A DNA stretch of 64,000 nt, from assembly GCA_024362935.1 (NCBI GenBank), contig JANCRA010000012.1, positions 4,960,001 to 5,024,000 on the forward strand, given 5' to 3'. A program made the translations under genes and the position numbers. The first letter of the stretch is position 1. Every line of letters begins with the position of its first letter. The notes under the pieces were generated by a model. The model had not been told where the DNA came from. It worked only from the letters and a program-made list of their open reading frames with translations, and made no database searches. The DNA comes from Setophaga petechia (Eukaryota; Chordata; Aves; Passeriformes; Parulidae). Below, piece by piece: positions 1 through 11,978 of this stretch.

Positions 1-49
1 TCTCACTGAAGATATGAATTGCTGTCAAATGTGGCTACAGGAAAAATGT

Positions 50-74
50 CTTTCTCTCTCTCTCTTTCTCTCTG
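50..74. repeat. CT-rich microsatellite
   Basis: A short run of mostly (CT)n interrupted by TTT, seen directly. It is a simple repeat with no visible function. Confidence 0.85.
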
Positions 75-291
75 TAATTGTTTCCTGATAAACCAAGTAT
101 GTTAGGATATTCTGATTTTTAAAACAAGATCTAGCAGTGTTAAGCTATGAATTACAGGAAACAGTATAATTTCTTATTTCCTGTGTATTTCTGACCTTAA
201 TAAAATAACTGTAATGCTCGTCCAATGAAGTAATGAGATGAAACTGAAACATAATTAGATTGATAAACAGATAGATCAATAGAAGATAGAT

Positions 292-365
292 AAATAGAAT
301 AGGATAATAGAATAGCCTGGGTTTGAGAGGATCAAGGCACAACGATCATTGAGTCCAACTCCTGA
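292..365 (-). mobile_element. CR1 LINE 3' end fragment
   Basis: The stretch starts with an AATAGAAT-type short repeat (the reverse complement of a CR1 3' terminal repeat). It continues into sequence resembling the minus-strand CR1 tail, including ACGATCATTGAGTCCAACT, where CR1 tails usually read close to GATCATCTAGTCCAACT. Only about 70 bp remain, which fits the strong 5' truncation typical of CR1. No coding part is left. The adjoining GATA-like stretch (about 260-300) may be expanded from the terminal repeat. The call is from motif recognition, not alignment. Confidence 0.75.
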
Positions 366-3300
366 ATATTTTAGATATTAGATATTTTAGATTTCTTCCT
401 TGGGCAGAGCTCCTCAAAATAGAAGGAAGTTTCTTACTTGGAAAGTGTTTTCATAATTACTTTTTTGCTTCTTTAGTAGTCACTACAAGCTGAAAAAAAT
501 GTTTAATTAACTGTAGATAAAGAGACAGTAGGAGCTAGATGGAAAAAAGTCTTGGTGTCTTCAATAGAATTTCCTGTAGAGATACTTAAGCCCAAAAATT
601 CTGAATGAAAATGGTTTAGTTATTCAGTCTCTGCTCTTCCTGAGATCAGTTATCTCAAAAACCTGATGCCAGAAACACTGAAAGACCATGCAAAATACTT
701 AAGGTGGTCATACCCTCTAAAAAATAAAGTTGAGATCCCTGATAATAGAAAAGTCTGTATAACAGTGTACCTTGCTTATTCATACCTGGAGTAGTAGAAG
801 AGAAAAAATGAAAGTCTTTGCAATGATTTGCATTCTGATAATCATGAGGTGACTGTTTCAAGTCAGGATCTGTATTGAAGGACTGTTTCTGGAAGCCTTG
901 CCGTGTTCAGGAAAGGGAGCAAGGCTCTTGGAAGCAGAAAAGGTTCCAACCTGAAGCCCTGTGACTCAGGGTCCAACTGAATTCTTGATTCAGTTCTAGA
1001 AGAATGCCTGAAAGTTAGGCTAAGTATACTTCACTTTGTATAAAAATAATCCTATAGTGTAATTATTTAGGTGTATATGAACAAATATATATATTTGTCA
1101 TCAATTAAATTAACAGAATATTTAGAAAGTCCTTTATTTTTACATTTAAGTGACTAAATAAATTCTGTTTAATTGGCTGTACAGCAGAGACCTTTGAAGG
1201 AATTTTATGTGAGGCAGGTTGAGAAAATTTTTAGAGTACAATACCCATGCTATTTCTGGTTTTCCTCTCCTGATTTTCTTCACATCAAAATACTCCACAA
1301 TTCTTTTGAAGAAATTCTGTCTGCTAAAGGTCTTATATTTTAACGTGTATTGGCAAGTCTCCTCTCATTCAAAAATGTAATTTCTCCTAATGATCTCTAG
1401 CAAAGACTAACACAGCTGAAAGGGGGAGTTCACAACTAATTCAGAGAACATTGCTCTGATGTGATTTTAACAGTGTTTACGCTACATTTAAGGTACAGAA
1501 AATCAAAGCAGTATAGCTGTCATGTTTGAGTGCATCCATAAATAGTATTCTGTTCTGGTAGAGCTAATTGGTACAAAGGTTGGCTTGTTACAAAAGCTAG
1601 TACAACATATTCATAATCACCTAGGATTATGGAACTCAAGCATAAGAAATCATATTCCACATCCAAAAAGAAAGGAAAGAAAGAAATGTAATTTGCTTTT
1701 CACTGTTTCTTTCAAGATATGAACACTGAATAAGATGTAGCCTAGATGGTATTAACTCATTTTTTACACTTTTCTTTTTTTCATTTGTTGGTGTCTCTAC
1801 AGGTTGATATTTAGATCCTGGCCTGAAATTCTTCTTTCTGGGTGAAATTCTCAAGTCAAAGTTAGCTACATAGAATTTATATGCCATGGAGGTATAGAGT
1901 CATATGGGTAAGGTCCCAACATCCAGATATTTTCTGCTGCAGACTGACCACTAACAAATGTAAAAAAAAAAAAAAAAAAAGTTTTCCAAAATTCTGCCTT
2001 TCTTCGGAGCCTTTTGGTATCATGTTTATCCTGCTAGATTTCTACAGCCTAAAAAGTAAAGAATTATTTAAAATCATAAGGATTACATAGACAGTGACAA
2101 ACACAAACTCGTGTGTTTGACAGGTAACAGTTTTCTACTAAATGGCCATAATTGCATGTGGCAATAATTGCTCCTTTGCCTCTGTGAAAAGAAAAAAATC
2201 AAACAAAACAACTTTCCATTAAAAAAAAAACAGGTTTCAAACTATAAATTCTAATCTTACACTCAGTCTTATACTCATGACTAATGTAGAAGAAACACAA
2301 ACTCTGGAGATAATTTGAGCAATTGTTTTTCCTAACTTAAAAAAATTATTTATGATTTAGTCTTCCTTCCTGCTAGGACCTGGTTGCTAGGACCTACAAT
2401 AGTGCTTACTTACTTTTGTTTTTTTACTCTGTGGTTTTCAGCATGTAGAGGTCTTAGCCATGATTTTTAAGTTGTAAAAGTAGTACAAACCCATACTTTC
2501 CTTTCCAGGTTATCTGTAATTACATGCAAGTTAATAACTAAAGGAGCAACAGGTTTCAATTTTTTCTCTGAGATGTTATCTGTGACTCTTAGAAGGTATT
2601 CATCTTCTGTATAAATTTTGGAGATAAACATAACCAATGAATATTTTTAAAAATAAAATGAATATGTTCAGCTAGGTTTTACTTTCCTTCTTTAGTAACT
2701 TCTAATACACTATTAGCTCGAGAGGTGTATGCCCAACATCTAAGGAAATGCCAGCTCATCATCATTGGTATCAGCCCATTATGTCTAAATCTATAATTTT
2801 TAATGTCTTACAAGTATAATTATATGGCTATTGCTAGATATGAAGCTTATTAACTATATTATTAATGATAAATAAATGAATAATACCTCTCTCCTGTGTA
2901 TGAATAAAAGGTCTAATTTAAGTCCTCAATAAAATATTCATATATTTATATTATTGAGAGGTACATACCAATTTTTAACTTGCAGAACAAAGCAGTTCAC
3001 TTTGGTAACAAGGAAACTGAAATGCATGACATTGCCACAAGTAAATATAGGAAAATTTTAAGCATTCTTTTAATTGAATACAAACATAATTAAAAAAATT
3101 ACTTGTTCTTTTAGCATCTCACTTTCTTTGTTCTACTTGCACAATTCATCAATGGTTTCAGTTGTCTTCTCTATTTAGGTGGAAAAAAAAATGGCTATTG
3201 GTTATATATAGTGTACTGTAGCAGTGTACATTGCTTTATTTACACAATGAAAATTCTTTTTTTGATGAAACATTTTGGGGATATTTAGTTTAATTGCCTA

Positions 3301-3817
3301 TGATATTTCATGCATAATAGAATTGAGAGAAAACAGATTTGGTCATGGAATGCATATAGGATGAATTTCATGTGAATCTGTTATGATTCATTAGCTAATT
3401 TGTCCTATGAATAAGAAAAAAAAGTGAGTTTGGGATATTGTTACCAAAAATATTGTTAGAGAATAAATTATCGCAAAAAAGATGAACAGGACTTCAGAAC
3501 TCATTCCTCCTTCAGTCCATTGATTTAGTTAATTCAAATCCAAAATATACTCATCCTTGAAATGTATCCATTTTATGAGAATGAGAATGAGAAGAGACAT
3601 TCTTTTTTGAGTATATACAGAGGCCTCTGTTAATATAGTGTATCTTCAAATACTTATTGTTTCAATACATACATTATAGAAAGGTTCTCCTCAGAGTGGC
3701 TTCCCTACGTCCCCTTACATGTACATTCAGTTGTCTTGATGACATGTCAGAATAATCACAGGAGCACATGTGAAATATACATGGATATCAATGAACTTCA
3801 TCCCTTCTGAAAAATGT

Positions 3818-3964
3818 AAAAAAAACCATACCAAACCAAACCATAACAAAACCCCAAATAAATAAACCAAAAAACCCCAACCAAACAAAGTCAATCAAAC
3901 AAAAAATAACAACTAAAAACCAAGAAAACAACCAACCAGTCAAACAAGGGAAAAAAAAAACCCC
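3818..3964. repeat. A/C-rich low-complexity tract
   Basis: About 147 bp made almost wholly of A and C on the plus strand (CAAA, CCAAA and AACCCC-type words), ending in a 10-A run and CCCC. Similar but shorter A/C-rich tracts occur at about 30951-31016, 31836-31882, 41228-41292 and 43365-43405. It is a simple repeat of unknown origin. Confidence 0.85.
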
Positions 3965-6900
3965 AACAGAGAAAAATAGGTTTCAGATGTTGAACCTCTT
4001 CATGAAAAATCAATCCTTTTACTTCCAGAATGCTCACCTCTATTAGTAAAACTTACTCTAAGGAGAAATTCCAATTTTCTCTCTCCACTCTCAAAGCTTG
4101 CACTGCTCCTGAGCTAAATATGAGCAAAGAATTCTAAAGTAAAGAACCTTTTAGATGAATCTTTGCTGCAAATATTTGTTAGATTCTATTACTTGAATTA
4201 CAGAAAGAAGAATCTCTTATCAGGTAAGACCTCATTCTGTTTTAGCATGGTGCCAGGAAACCAACCAACCAACCAAATCTAGCTACTGCAAATTGTTGAT
4301 CAAAAAGGAATTTCCTGTCCCCTCTGCAGTCTGAGTGAACTGAAGATGTATAACCTTTTTCCCACCTTGCTGATTAGTCATAAGGGCTTCTTTAACCTTC
4401 CTGGTAACTGACACCAGGGAGCCTGCTGAGAAATCTGTTCTTGAGATCACTGGTGTCACTATGGTATTTGCAATTTGGAGGGCTTTGGCGGCTTAAAATT
4501 TACCAGGAGAAAAATGATCACATCTGTGACAATTTTTGCATGCACCTGCTGTTTAAATAAAGTCCTTCTGATCATCAAATTTGTGAGTAATGCAGTTAAT
4601 AAGTAAATTGGTTTTAAATGAAATGTTTTTAAAATCGGCTTATCTCTGACTGTGGGAAACCTTAAAATGAAGTTAGTGCAGCTTAACCATGTATTAGAAA
4701 TCATTCTGAATAATATCCAATTCACCAGACACTTACTTACAGGTTAATGTTTATTCAAAATTAATCGCTGGAGTAACACAAGGTCATGCACTGAATGAGG
4801 TAGTTAAAATGAACAACTAGGATGCTACTCCCAGGTACTCAGCAAGTCTTTGGATGTTGCAAGTCCCTTCAGCAGATTAATGTTGCCATCTATTATATGC
4901 TATATTCTATACTAGTTTCTCTTTTGTGGCATACTTCATTATGAAAATAATTTTCTGTCTATGATTTTACATTAACCTTAACTGTATCTGTGAAACTGTC
5001 AGCATTCAAAAGAATTACCTTTTTGTGCTGTCCTGAAGATTAGTTAGCAATTGTAATTGGTTGGTATTTTGACCAGATTACCCTGATGAGATTTAACAAA
5101 CAACAAATATTGTTAGGCAAAATGGAATTTTATCAGTAGTAGTTTAGCGACTGTTGTGATGAATTATTCATTTGGTTCTCATAATTTCAGCATTGTCTTT
5201 AATGAATAATGTGGAAAAACCAAAAAATAATTATATTGTCCACTTTGTGAAAGTTCTGATCAAGGAAATCCTTATCAGTTGTGCTTTAAGGATAATGAAG
5301 CCTCAGGAAGAAGTATATAGAGAGTTATTTAGGATTTAGGACCTAGGCCAGAACCAGGCATAGTAGTTTTTTTTTCTGTGGTTCTGTGTTGTAGCAGGAT
5401 CCAGCTCCATGAGGACAGCTTTTACATGTCAGATCAGTACCACTGATGAAGTAACAATTATAAGAATATAGCATTTTATATCTGTTTAATGAATCTCCTT
5501 TCTCACCCCCACATTATTTTATAAATAATTTACTATCTTCTATCATAAAAAAGCCCAAGTTTTTAAACTTTCGTTGAAAAGTAAACCAGAGTTGACATGA
5601 TCCAGCATCTTGATTTTTGGATGTCATAGTTAGGCTATTAATGTACCAGAGTGTAAGAGCAGTACATACTAAACCACACCATTTCTGTGAGGTTTATTTG
5701 GTACTGGAAACTTATTATTTACTAGCCTACTCATAGGAAACTTACTTCAACAGCTATCTTTTTCAGAAAATTTGGGATGTGCATATCTCATGTAAAGAAA
5801 ATGGACGAAAAAATGAAATATAAAAATGTAAAGGTCCATATTCTGGCATCTGAAAGTGAGACTTTATTGAAAGAGATTATAAACACAGGGATGGAAAATG
5901 CAATATTAAACACAATAGTTATAAATTTACATTTAAATTCTCACATCTCCTCCTTTATTTTTCTATTTTCCCCAACGGTCAGTATTCCTTTGCTTTTTGG
6001 TGGAGAATCTCTCAGCCTTTTATTTTTTCTGGTCTCTTTTGGTTTAGATTTGTATCTTTATTACTAGAGCCATGAAATGATTTAAAAGTCATGCATTTGA
6101 CTTTTAGGTATCTTTTTGCAGACAAATAAGAAAGAAAAAAATCAAAGCTCTTAAGAGAGAATAAAAGATTTTACACTTTGGGCAAGTTTATATATATAGG
6201 TTTGGAGGTTTTATCTTGCCTAATTTTGTGTCAAAAAACCTGATAGGAAAATCCTCAGATTCATAGTAACAGACATTTAGGCAGTATCTCAGATTGACTG
6301 TAGTCTCCATGACGCATGAGGAATCACTAGGGAAAAATCTGTTTGGGTTTTTATTCTCCTTTCTTCTAAAAGGAAAAAATTCATCTACATTTTCCTCTTA
6401 AAAATCTGCTTTTTGTTTTCTTATTTTAAAATATAACAGACCACCCAAAATAAATGCATAAAGACATCTGATTAAATATTTGGACTTAACAGGTCCCATC
6501 ATATCTGATAAATGAAAAATGTGATATCATGTTTTAAAACATACAAATAGAGATGGACTTCAGCTGGAAAGGTAGAAACTTATGTGACTGAAATGTCACT
6601 TCAACCTAGCTGAACAATTAAAGCACAACAGGTTTCAAGCTGTGGTAGCATGCTGCTCCTGCTACATAGTTCACTTTTATGGTTACAGGATATCAAAACT
6701 GTAATTGAGAAAATACCTCCTCCTAATTTTAATGAGGAAGTCACCAGATTGGATAAACAGAGTGTGGCTATCAGATGAATGCACGCACACAGAGAGTACA
6801 AAATCATCGTGTTTAATATACTGTTTACATGTCTTTGATTAAAATGCTATGTTTGCAAGACAAATGCTGTATATAATCCTGGGATTATGTGCTACTGATT

Positions 6901-9082
6901 CTTAGATTAATTTCTTAATGAATGTCCTGTATTTATTAAAGACAAATGTTGATCTATTACTTTGTGACCTAGTATTAACTGATTTCGGTCAGATTTTTTC
7001 CTTCTCCAGAATACTAACTAATAAGAAAACCTTCTTTTCTGTCTGGAAGAGGATAAGTATAGATATAATATATTTTGAAAGACAATAAACCTTGTGATTT
7101 TTTCTAATTAGACATTTCCATAAGGAGAGAACTACAAACCAATGTATTTGTATGGTTCAATGGGAAGAGATGGTTCAATAGGAAGAGATGTACAATTACT
7201 GAAAAACCTCCATTCAAAGTATAACCAACAGCTTATTTAGAAAAATGTAGCTTGTAATGGCAATGCTACCTGCATCTGGGCTAGCTCAATTCAACATTGA
7301 AATTTCAATCTCTTCAATAAAATTCACATTGTGGGTTAAAGGTGAAAATTACTTGAATTGCAACGAACTTTAAAGTTACATCAAAGACCCCAGTAAGGAT
7401 ATATTTCCTCAAAGATAAATACAAATAACAAGGTACATAAATGTATTAATCCTTAAGCTTTCAAATCTTCAGAGATAAAACAATCTTGAAGAATTATGTT
7501 ATTAGAGCAAAGAACTGAACTTTTCCACAAAAACTGAAGTTAGAACAAATATAAGTAAAAAGTAGTATCTCTCCAACCTGAGAAGCAAATGTTTTGATTT
7601 CAGTAAACTTATCAGTTGTATAATAAGTATTTAAAATAAAAATTAAATATTTGTACTTTTAATCATTAGCATAAAATATTTTTGAATGTAATGCTATCAG
7701 GTTTTTTTTCTACTATAACTAATACATAGGTAAATTATTTTATCTCCCACCATTAATAACAAACCATATCTCATTAAAATATCAGTTCCTACTGAATTAG
7801 CACAGTATTTTTTTACTCTTTACATTAAGTTCAGCAGATGTTATTGAATTGATTCTATTTTCTATATAAAATGATGACAATACAATTAGGATTTTTTTCA
7901 AAACTGTAATTGTAAAATTGACCTTATTAAAATTCCACTTCCTCCATAATTAAAAAAAAAAACTAATTACTTGTAGTAATTGGACCAGAAATGACATTTT
8001 CAGTTCATTAATATTCAACAAATTGTTTTTGAAGGTGTTCTTGCATGGTTAGTAGTCTGTCTTCAACATTTCTGTTCATTTCTTATTTAAAAGTCATCTG
8101 GAATAATAGTTTGCATCTTAATAAGATAAGTTTCTATGAACTGATTTTATTTATAAGGTTTTTAATTGCTAATTAATGTGTGAAAATGTCTGTCTCCTGT
8201 AATATTTGTAACACATGAAGTGAAAGGTGAATGTAGTAGAACAACAATTTGCACTTTGCTGGATCACTCTAAATAAGCATGAAAGATACCATATTTCCCA
8301 TCCACAAATTCTCACTATTCTTTCTAGAAATGTCAAAACCAGGTTTAATATGTCATGGTACTGTGCACATGAATAAAGGAGTCAATTTATCTAACATTAG
8401 AAAGTAGAGGCAAATCAAAATAATGAAGCATGAACAATTTTATTAACCGGCAAAATACAACTGAGATCATTTCAAGGTGTACGCTGTTTATATTATTTTA
8501 TGTAATGACATTTCAATTGATATCATATATGCACTTCTATTCTCTTTATACACTTTTTAATATATGTGTCTGTACTTATAACCTTGAAGTGTAATTCCTC
8601 TGATGTCCCTGAAACAGTCAGAGTTCAGTTAGGGCTCAGTCACAGCTATGAAGAGATTTCCCTTCTGATAAGCTTGATCCATGAGCTGGAGCGATCACTT
8701 TTGAGGGTAAGTGTCAAATTGCCAATAAAAACTGTCAGGTGAAGTGAAATGCGAAGCAATGTTGAGTGACATGTCTGCATCAGAAGTTGAACTGAAATGA
8801 TTTTTCACTTTTCTTTTGTCAGGCAGTCTTCATGTAATTTTCGGGTTTATATTTCCATAAGTAGACAAAATTTTGAATAAGCCTGCTTCTGTTTGTTAAA
8901 CTTCAGTATCTTCAGATATTTAACCTGAATGTAAGACTGAGAAACTTCAGGTGCCTCAGGAATTATGGGAGCTTCCAAAGTTAGATTGCATCTGAGAAAG
9001 GATGTTGAGAATGACAATATTACACTGAAGGTAATTTTTAAAAATGCATCTTTCAGAATCAGCTCCAAACCTCATTTTTCAC

Positions 9083-9119
9083 TTCTTTTTTTTTTTTTTT
9101 TTTCTTTTTCTTTTTTTTT
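9083..9119. repeat. T-rich homopolymer tract
   Basis: A poly(T) run with two C interruptions. The two short plus-strand open frames across it owe their phenylalanine runs to this tract and are not considered coding. Confidence 0.9.
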
Positions 9120-11513
9120 CCCTGGGGAGCTTTCTTTACTCTTACAATCCTTCAGTCAGGGCTTTTCACGTCCAGATTAAAAAATCGATAAATTTACTAG
9201 ATAATAGAAAACGTTTTTTAATCTGTGGGAACCAATGTTATATAGAACCTAGTACTTTAATTAAAACATCACCAACAGCTAAATTTCTGACCAATTTCTA
9301 GTTTAGCCTGCAGTAGCTAATAGCAGCTGTGACAAAAGAAAATTGAAAGCACTCAGGACTAATCATCAGATATTCTGTTATTGAAAGGATAATCTCGGTT
9401 CTTACCTTTCAAAATAGAACATTTATCAGATCTCCAAGTGTGGCAATGTCCTGAGTACATACACACCTTGCTAGCAGCATCTCAATCACCTTTCAAACCG
9501 CCTGTGCTTTCCAGGAGGAACATCCTAGTTCCGGTACTCACAAATCCAGTCCCAATATTTTGATACATTTGAAACATTTTGAAACACTGCAGATAATTAA
9601 GTTCCCAGTTTACATGGTTTATATAGCAGGTTCATCAGTTAGTATATAAACAGTAGAAAAGCATCAATTTAAAACAGAAAAAGTAGTACCAAATCAAACT
9701 TTTCCAGGAATCTGCAGTTTCATTGCAGTTTCTAAAGGAGGGAGGCAAAAGATTTATGTCTGCAAATCAAGGGCGGTAGTGTCCCCCAGGATATCAGAGA
9801 ATAAGATGAAAACATCACCTTTCCAACTCTGAGATTAACATCCTTTGGAACAGACAAGTCTGTCTTCATGCAACCAGTGTCCCCTTGTTTAGACAAGGGC
9901 TCATATTCAACTGCTGCAACTGAAGGTTTCACTTCATAGCACTCACAGTTTGAGTGAGAAAGAAAGACCTAGATAGGGGCTAGACATGAACATGGTATGT
10001 TTCCTTACATATAATTTCCTGACTGTAATTAATGCTCACAGTAGCTCAGAAGAGATGTTAAGGAATTGGTGCAATGACTGCATTTCAATGGTTTCTTTTG
10101 CTTGTAATAGGCTGAAAATTGATTTTTTTCATACTTCTGGTGTATGTGGAAGTCTTGCTCCTTTAGAAGCACACCATTATTGTCAGCCCAGTCTACTTTT
10201 GTGAGTGAGGTATCATGGGATTATTTATTAGAATATTCAAATTGATTTGTAGGCAGGTATTTAAACTCTGGGGGAAAGTAAAATAAGAAAAGAAAACGCA
10301 AAAGGAAATGACAGCTTCCTTAGGTCTACAGTCCCATAATGATTCTAAAATGGTAATTCTAGCATGCAACAAAAGAATTATTTTTACCACAGTTTTGAAA
10401 TAATAATGTTTTTTCTCACACAGTTAATTTCCACAGCAATCAATTACATTACTCATTCTGTAGTTTATGTGTAGGGCATATAGTTTAAATTGGAAGTGCA
10501 TGCCATTTGAGAAACATTATGATGTAGCTGATATATATTGCCTGCACCACTTTTGATGCTTAGAAAAAAAAAAATTAATTTGCTGTGGTCTTCATACTCA
10601 ATCCAGAAAAAGTTGTTAGATTTTGTAGGCTTCATACTCTAATATTTGTATGAAGTTCAGAACTGCATTTAAAACAGAAACCTAAGATGGGTGATTTGGA
10701 AAAGAAGTCTTATAATAATAATAATATAAAATTATTTGGAAAAACAACCAAACAAATAGACACTCTTAGAACCACTGTTTTGTGCAATGACTATTTTGAA
10801 ACTGGGGTAATTATGCTCCATCTTCTTTAATCTAAAGGCAGACAGGTGGACTAAATTTTTGAAGGTTTTGAAAGTATATTAGGAAGTCATAGCTCATAAT
10901 TTTTATGAAATAGTATTGATTCTATTGAAATCAGATTTTGCTCAATTTTCTGCTTGTATTAATATTTGTAAATATAATATTTAATATCCAAAGGGCTGGC
11001 GTGACTTTCAGCCCCTGTGGTTTTAAACTGCCTGAGAGGATGTTATTATGTTTACAAAGGTTTAAAATAAATTTTTAATAATAATAATAACGAAAGCAAT
11101 GGTATGTCGGAAGAAACCAGAATGGAAGTTACCCTGACCAAACAATGTGCTAAGCAAGAATCCAATTGCCCTTCATGACTGAAGATGTGCAGCTCACTGT
11201 TGCAGAGCTCAGAACAGTTGAATTTTTACCATTGTGCTCATCAGTTCTTCCTTTTGTATGACTGTCACGACCCATTGCTAGAGGCCACGTTTGCTATAAA
11301 TTTTTGTCAGGCTAAACATAGTCACGAGACCATTTACCAGGGAACTTGTGATTTTATTGTACAGTTGCCATAATTCTGGCAACCAGCCCACTGTTTAGAC
11401 TCAAAAGATGTTGGCTAACAAGTCCTTAATTTCATACAATACACTTTTACAAGTGGAAGTTAACAAGCCCTTGCTTTTGTACACTAAACTTTGATAAGCT
11501 CTCAGTGGTGTCT

Positions 11514-11978
11514 TGTGAAGGCTGACCTACAACAGAGGCTAGACAGAATTAAAGAATAAAGTAGGTATTTATTAGAAGGCTTCAATGGATCCACCTGGGC
11601 AGCACAAGAGCCCAGCCAGGGCTACAACCCAGGTGAACCCAAAATGGTCACAAAATGGATGACCGGTCAAGGGGTCTCTCACATTTATAAGTTTTGGTCC
11701 ATTAGCATATTGGAGCTAATTTTTCCCTTACAGCTTCAGTTCATGAAGTCCCATCCTTCTTGTCTTTCTCTGTTCAGTCCAGTGTTGTTTTTGTTCTTGG
11801 GCCCAATATCTGGATCTGTTGTCCTTGGGTCCCCAGCTAGAGAAGGAATTGTTTTGTCTGTCTACTCTGTGGAAAGAGCTTACTATCCCCTAATATGAAG
11901 CCAAGACACACACACTGAAGCAGCACAGAATCTGAAAAATATAAAAACTAAAACCTGAGGTATCATCAGCTCCTCACA
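11514..11978 (-). mobile_element. Solo LTR of an avian endogenous retrovirus
   Basis: This 465-bp block runs from TGTGAAGG to TCCTCACA, so it has TG...CA termini on both strands. Read on the minus strand it has an AATAAA poly(A) signal (plus-strand TTTATT at 11568-11573) about 55 bp before its end, as expected for R-U5. The body (GGGCAGCACAAGAGCC, CAAAATGGATGACCGGTCA and so on) resembles a common songbird LTR known to me from memory. No primer-binding site, polypurine tract or gag/pol/env reading frame is present on either side, so it is a solo LTR. I could not find a target-site duplication (left flank GTGTCT, right flank AGAACG). The two ORFs inside it are LTR sequence. Confidence 0.8.

Larger units (their letters stand above)
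366..11513. other. AT-rich unique sequence, no gene recognised
   Basis: About 11 kb of AT-rich DNA with many stops in all frames. The longest ATG-initiated open frame is 96 codons (5777-6067, plus) and has no recognisable domain. Simple tracts include poly(A) at 1962-1980, a CCAA run near 4258-4275, a duplicated 18-bp unit (ATGGTTCAAT...) near 7155-7190, and the A/C-rich and T-rich tracts listed separately. A minus-strand open stretch near 9819-9925 has a fair splice donor at its end but no recognised homology. I see nothing else that can be supported. Confidence 0.6.

Noticed and set aside
9819..9925. Exon-like minus-strand stretch with a GTGATG donor
   Set aside because: The frame is open and slightly GC-richer, but the acceptor is weak and its phase does not fit the other candidate minus-strand exon at 29175-29330. 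No family was recognised.
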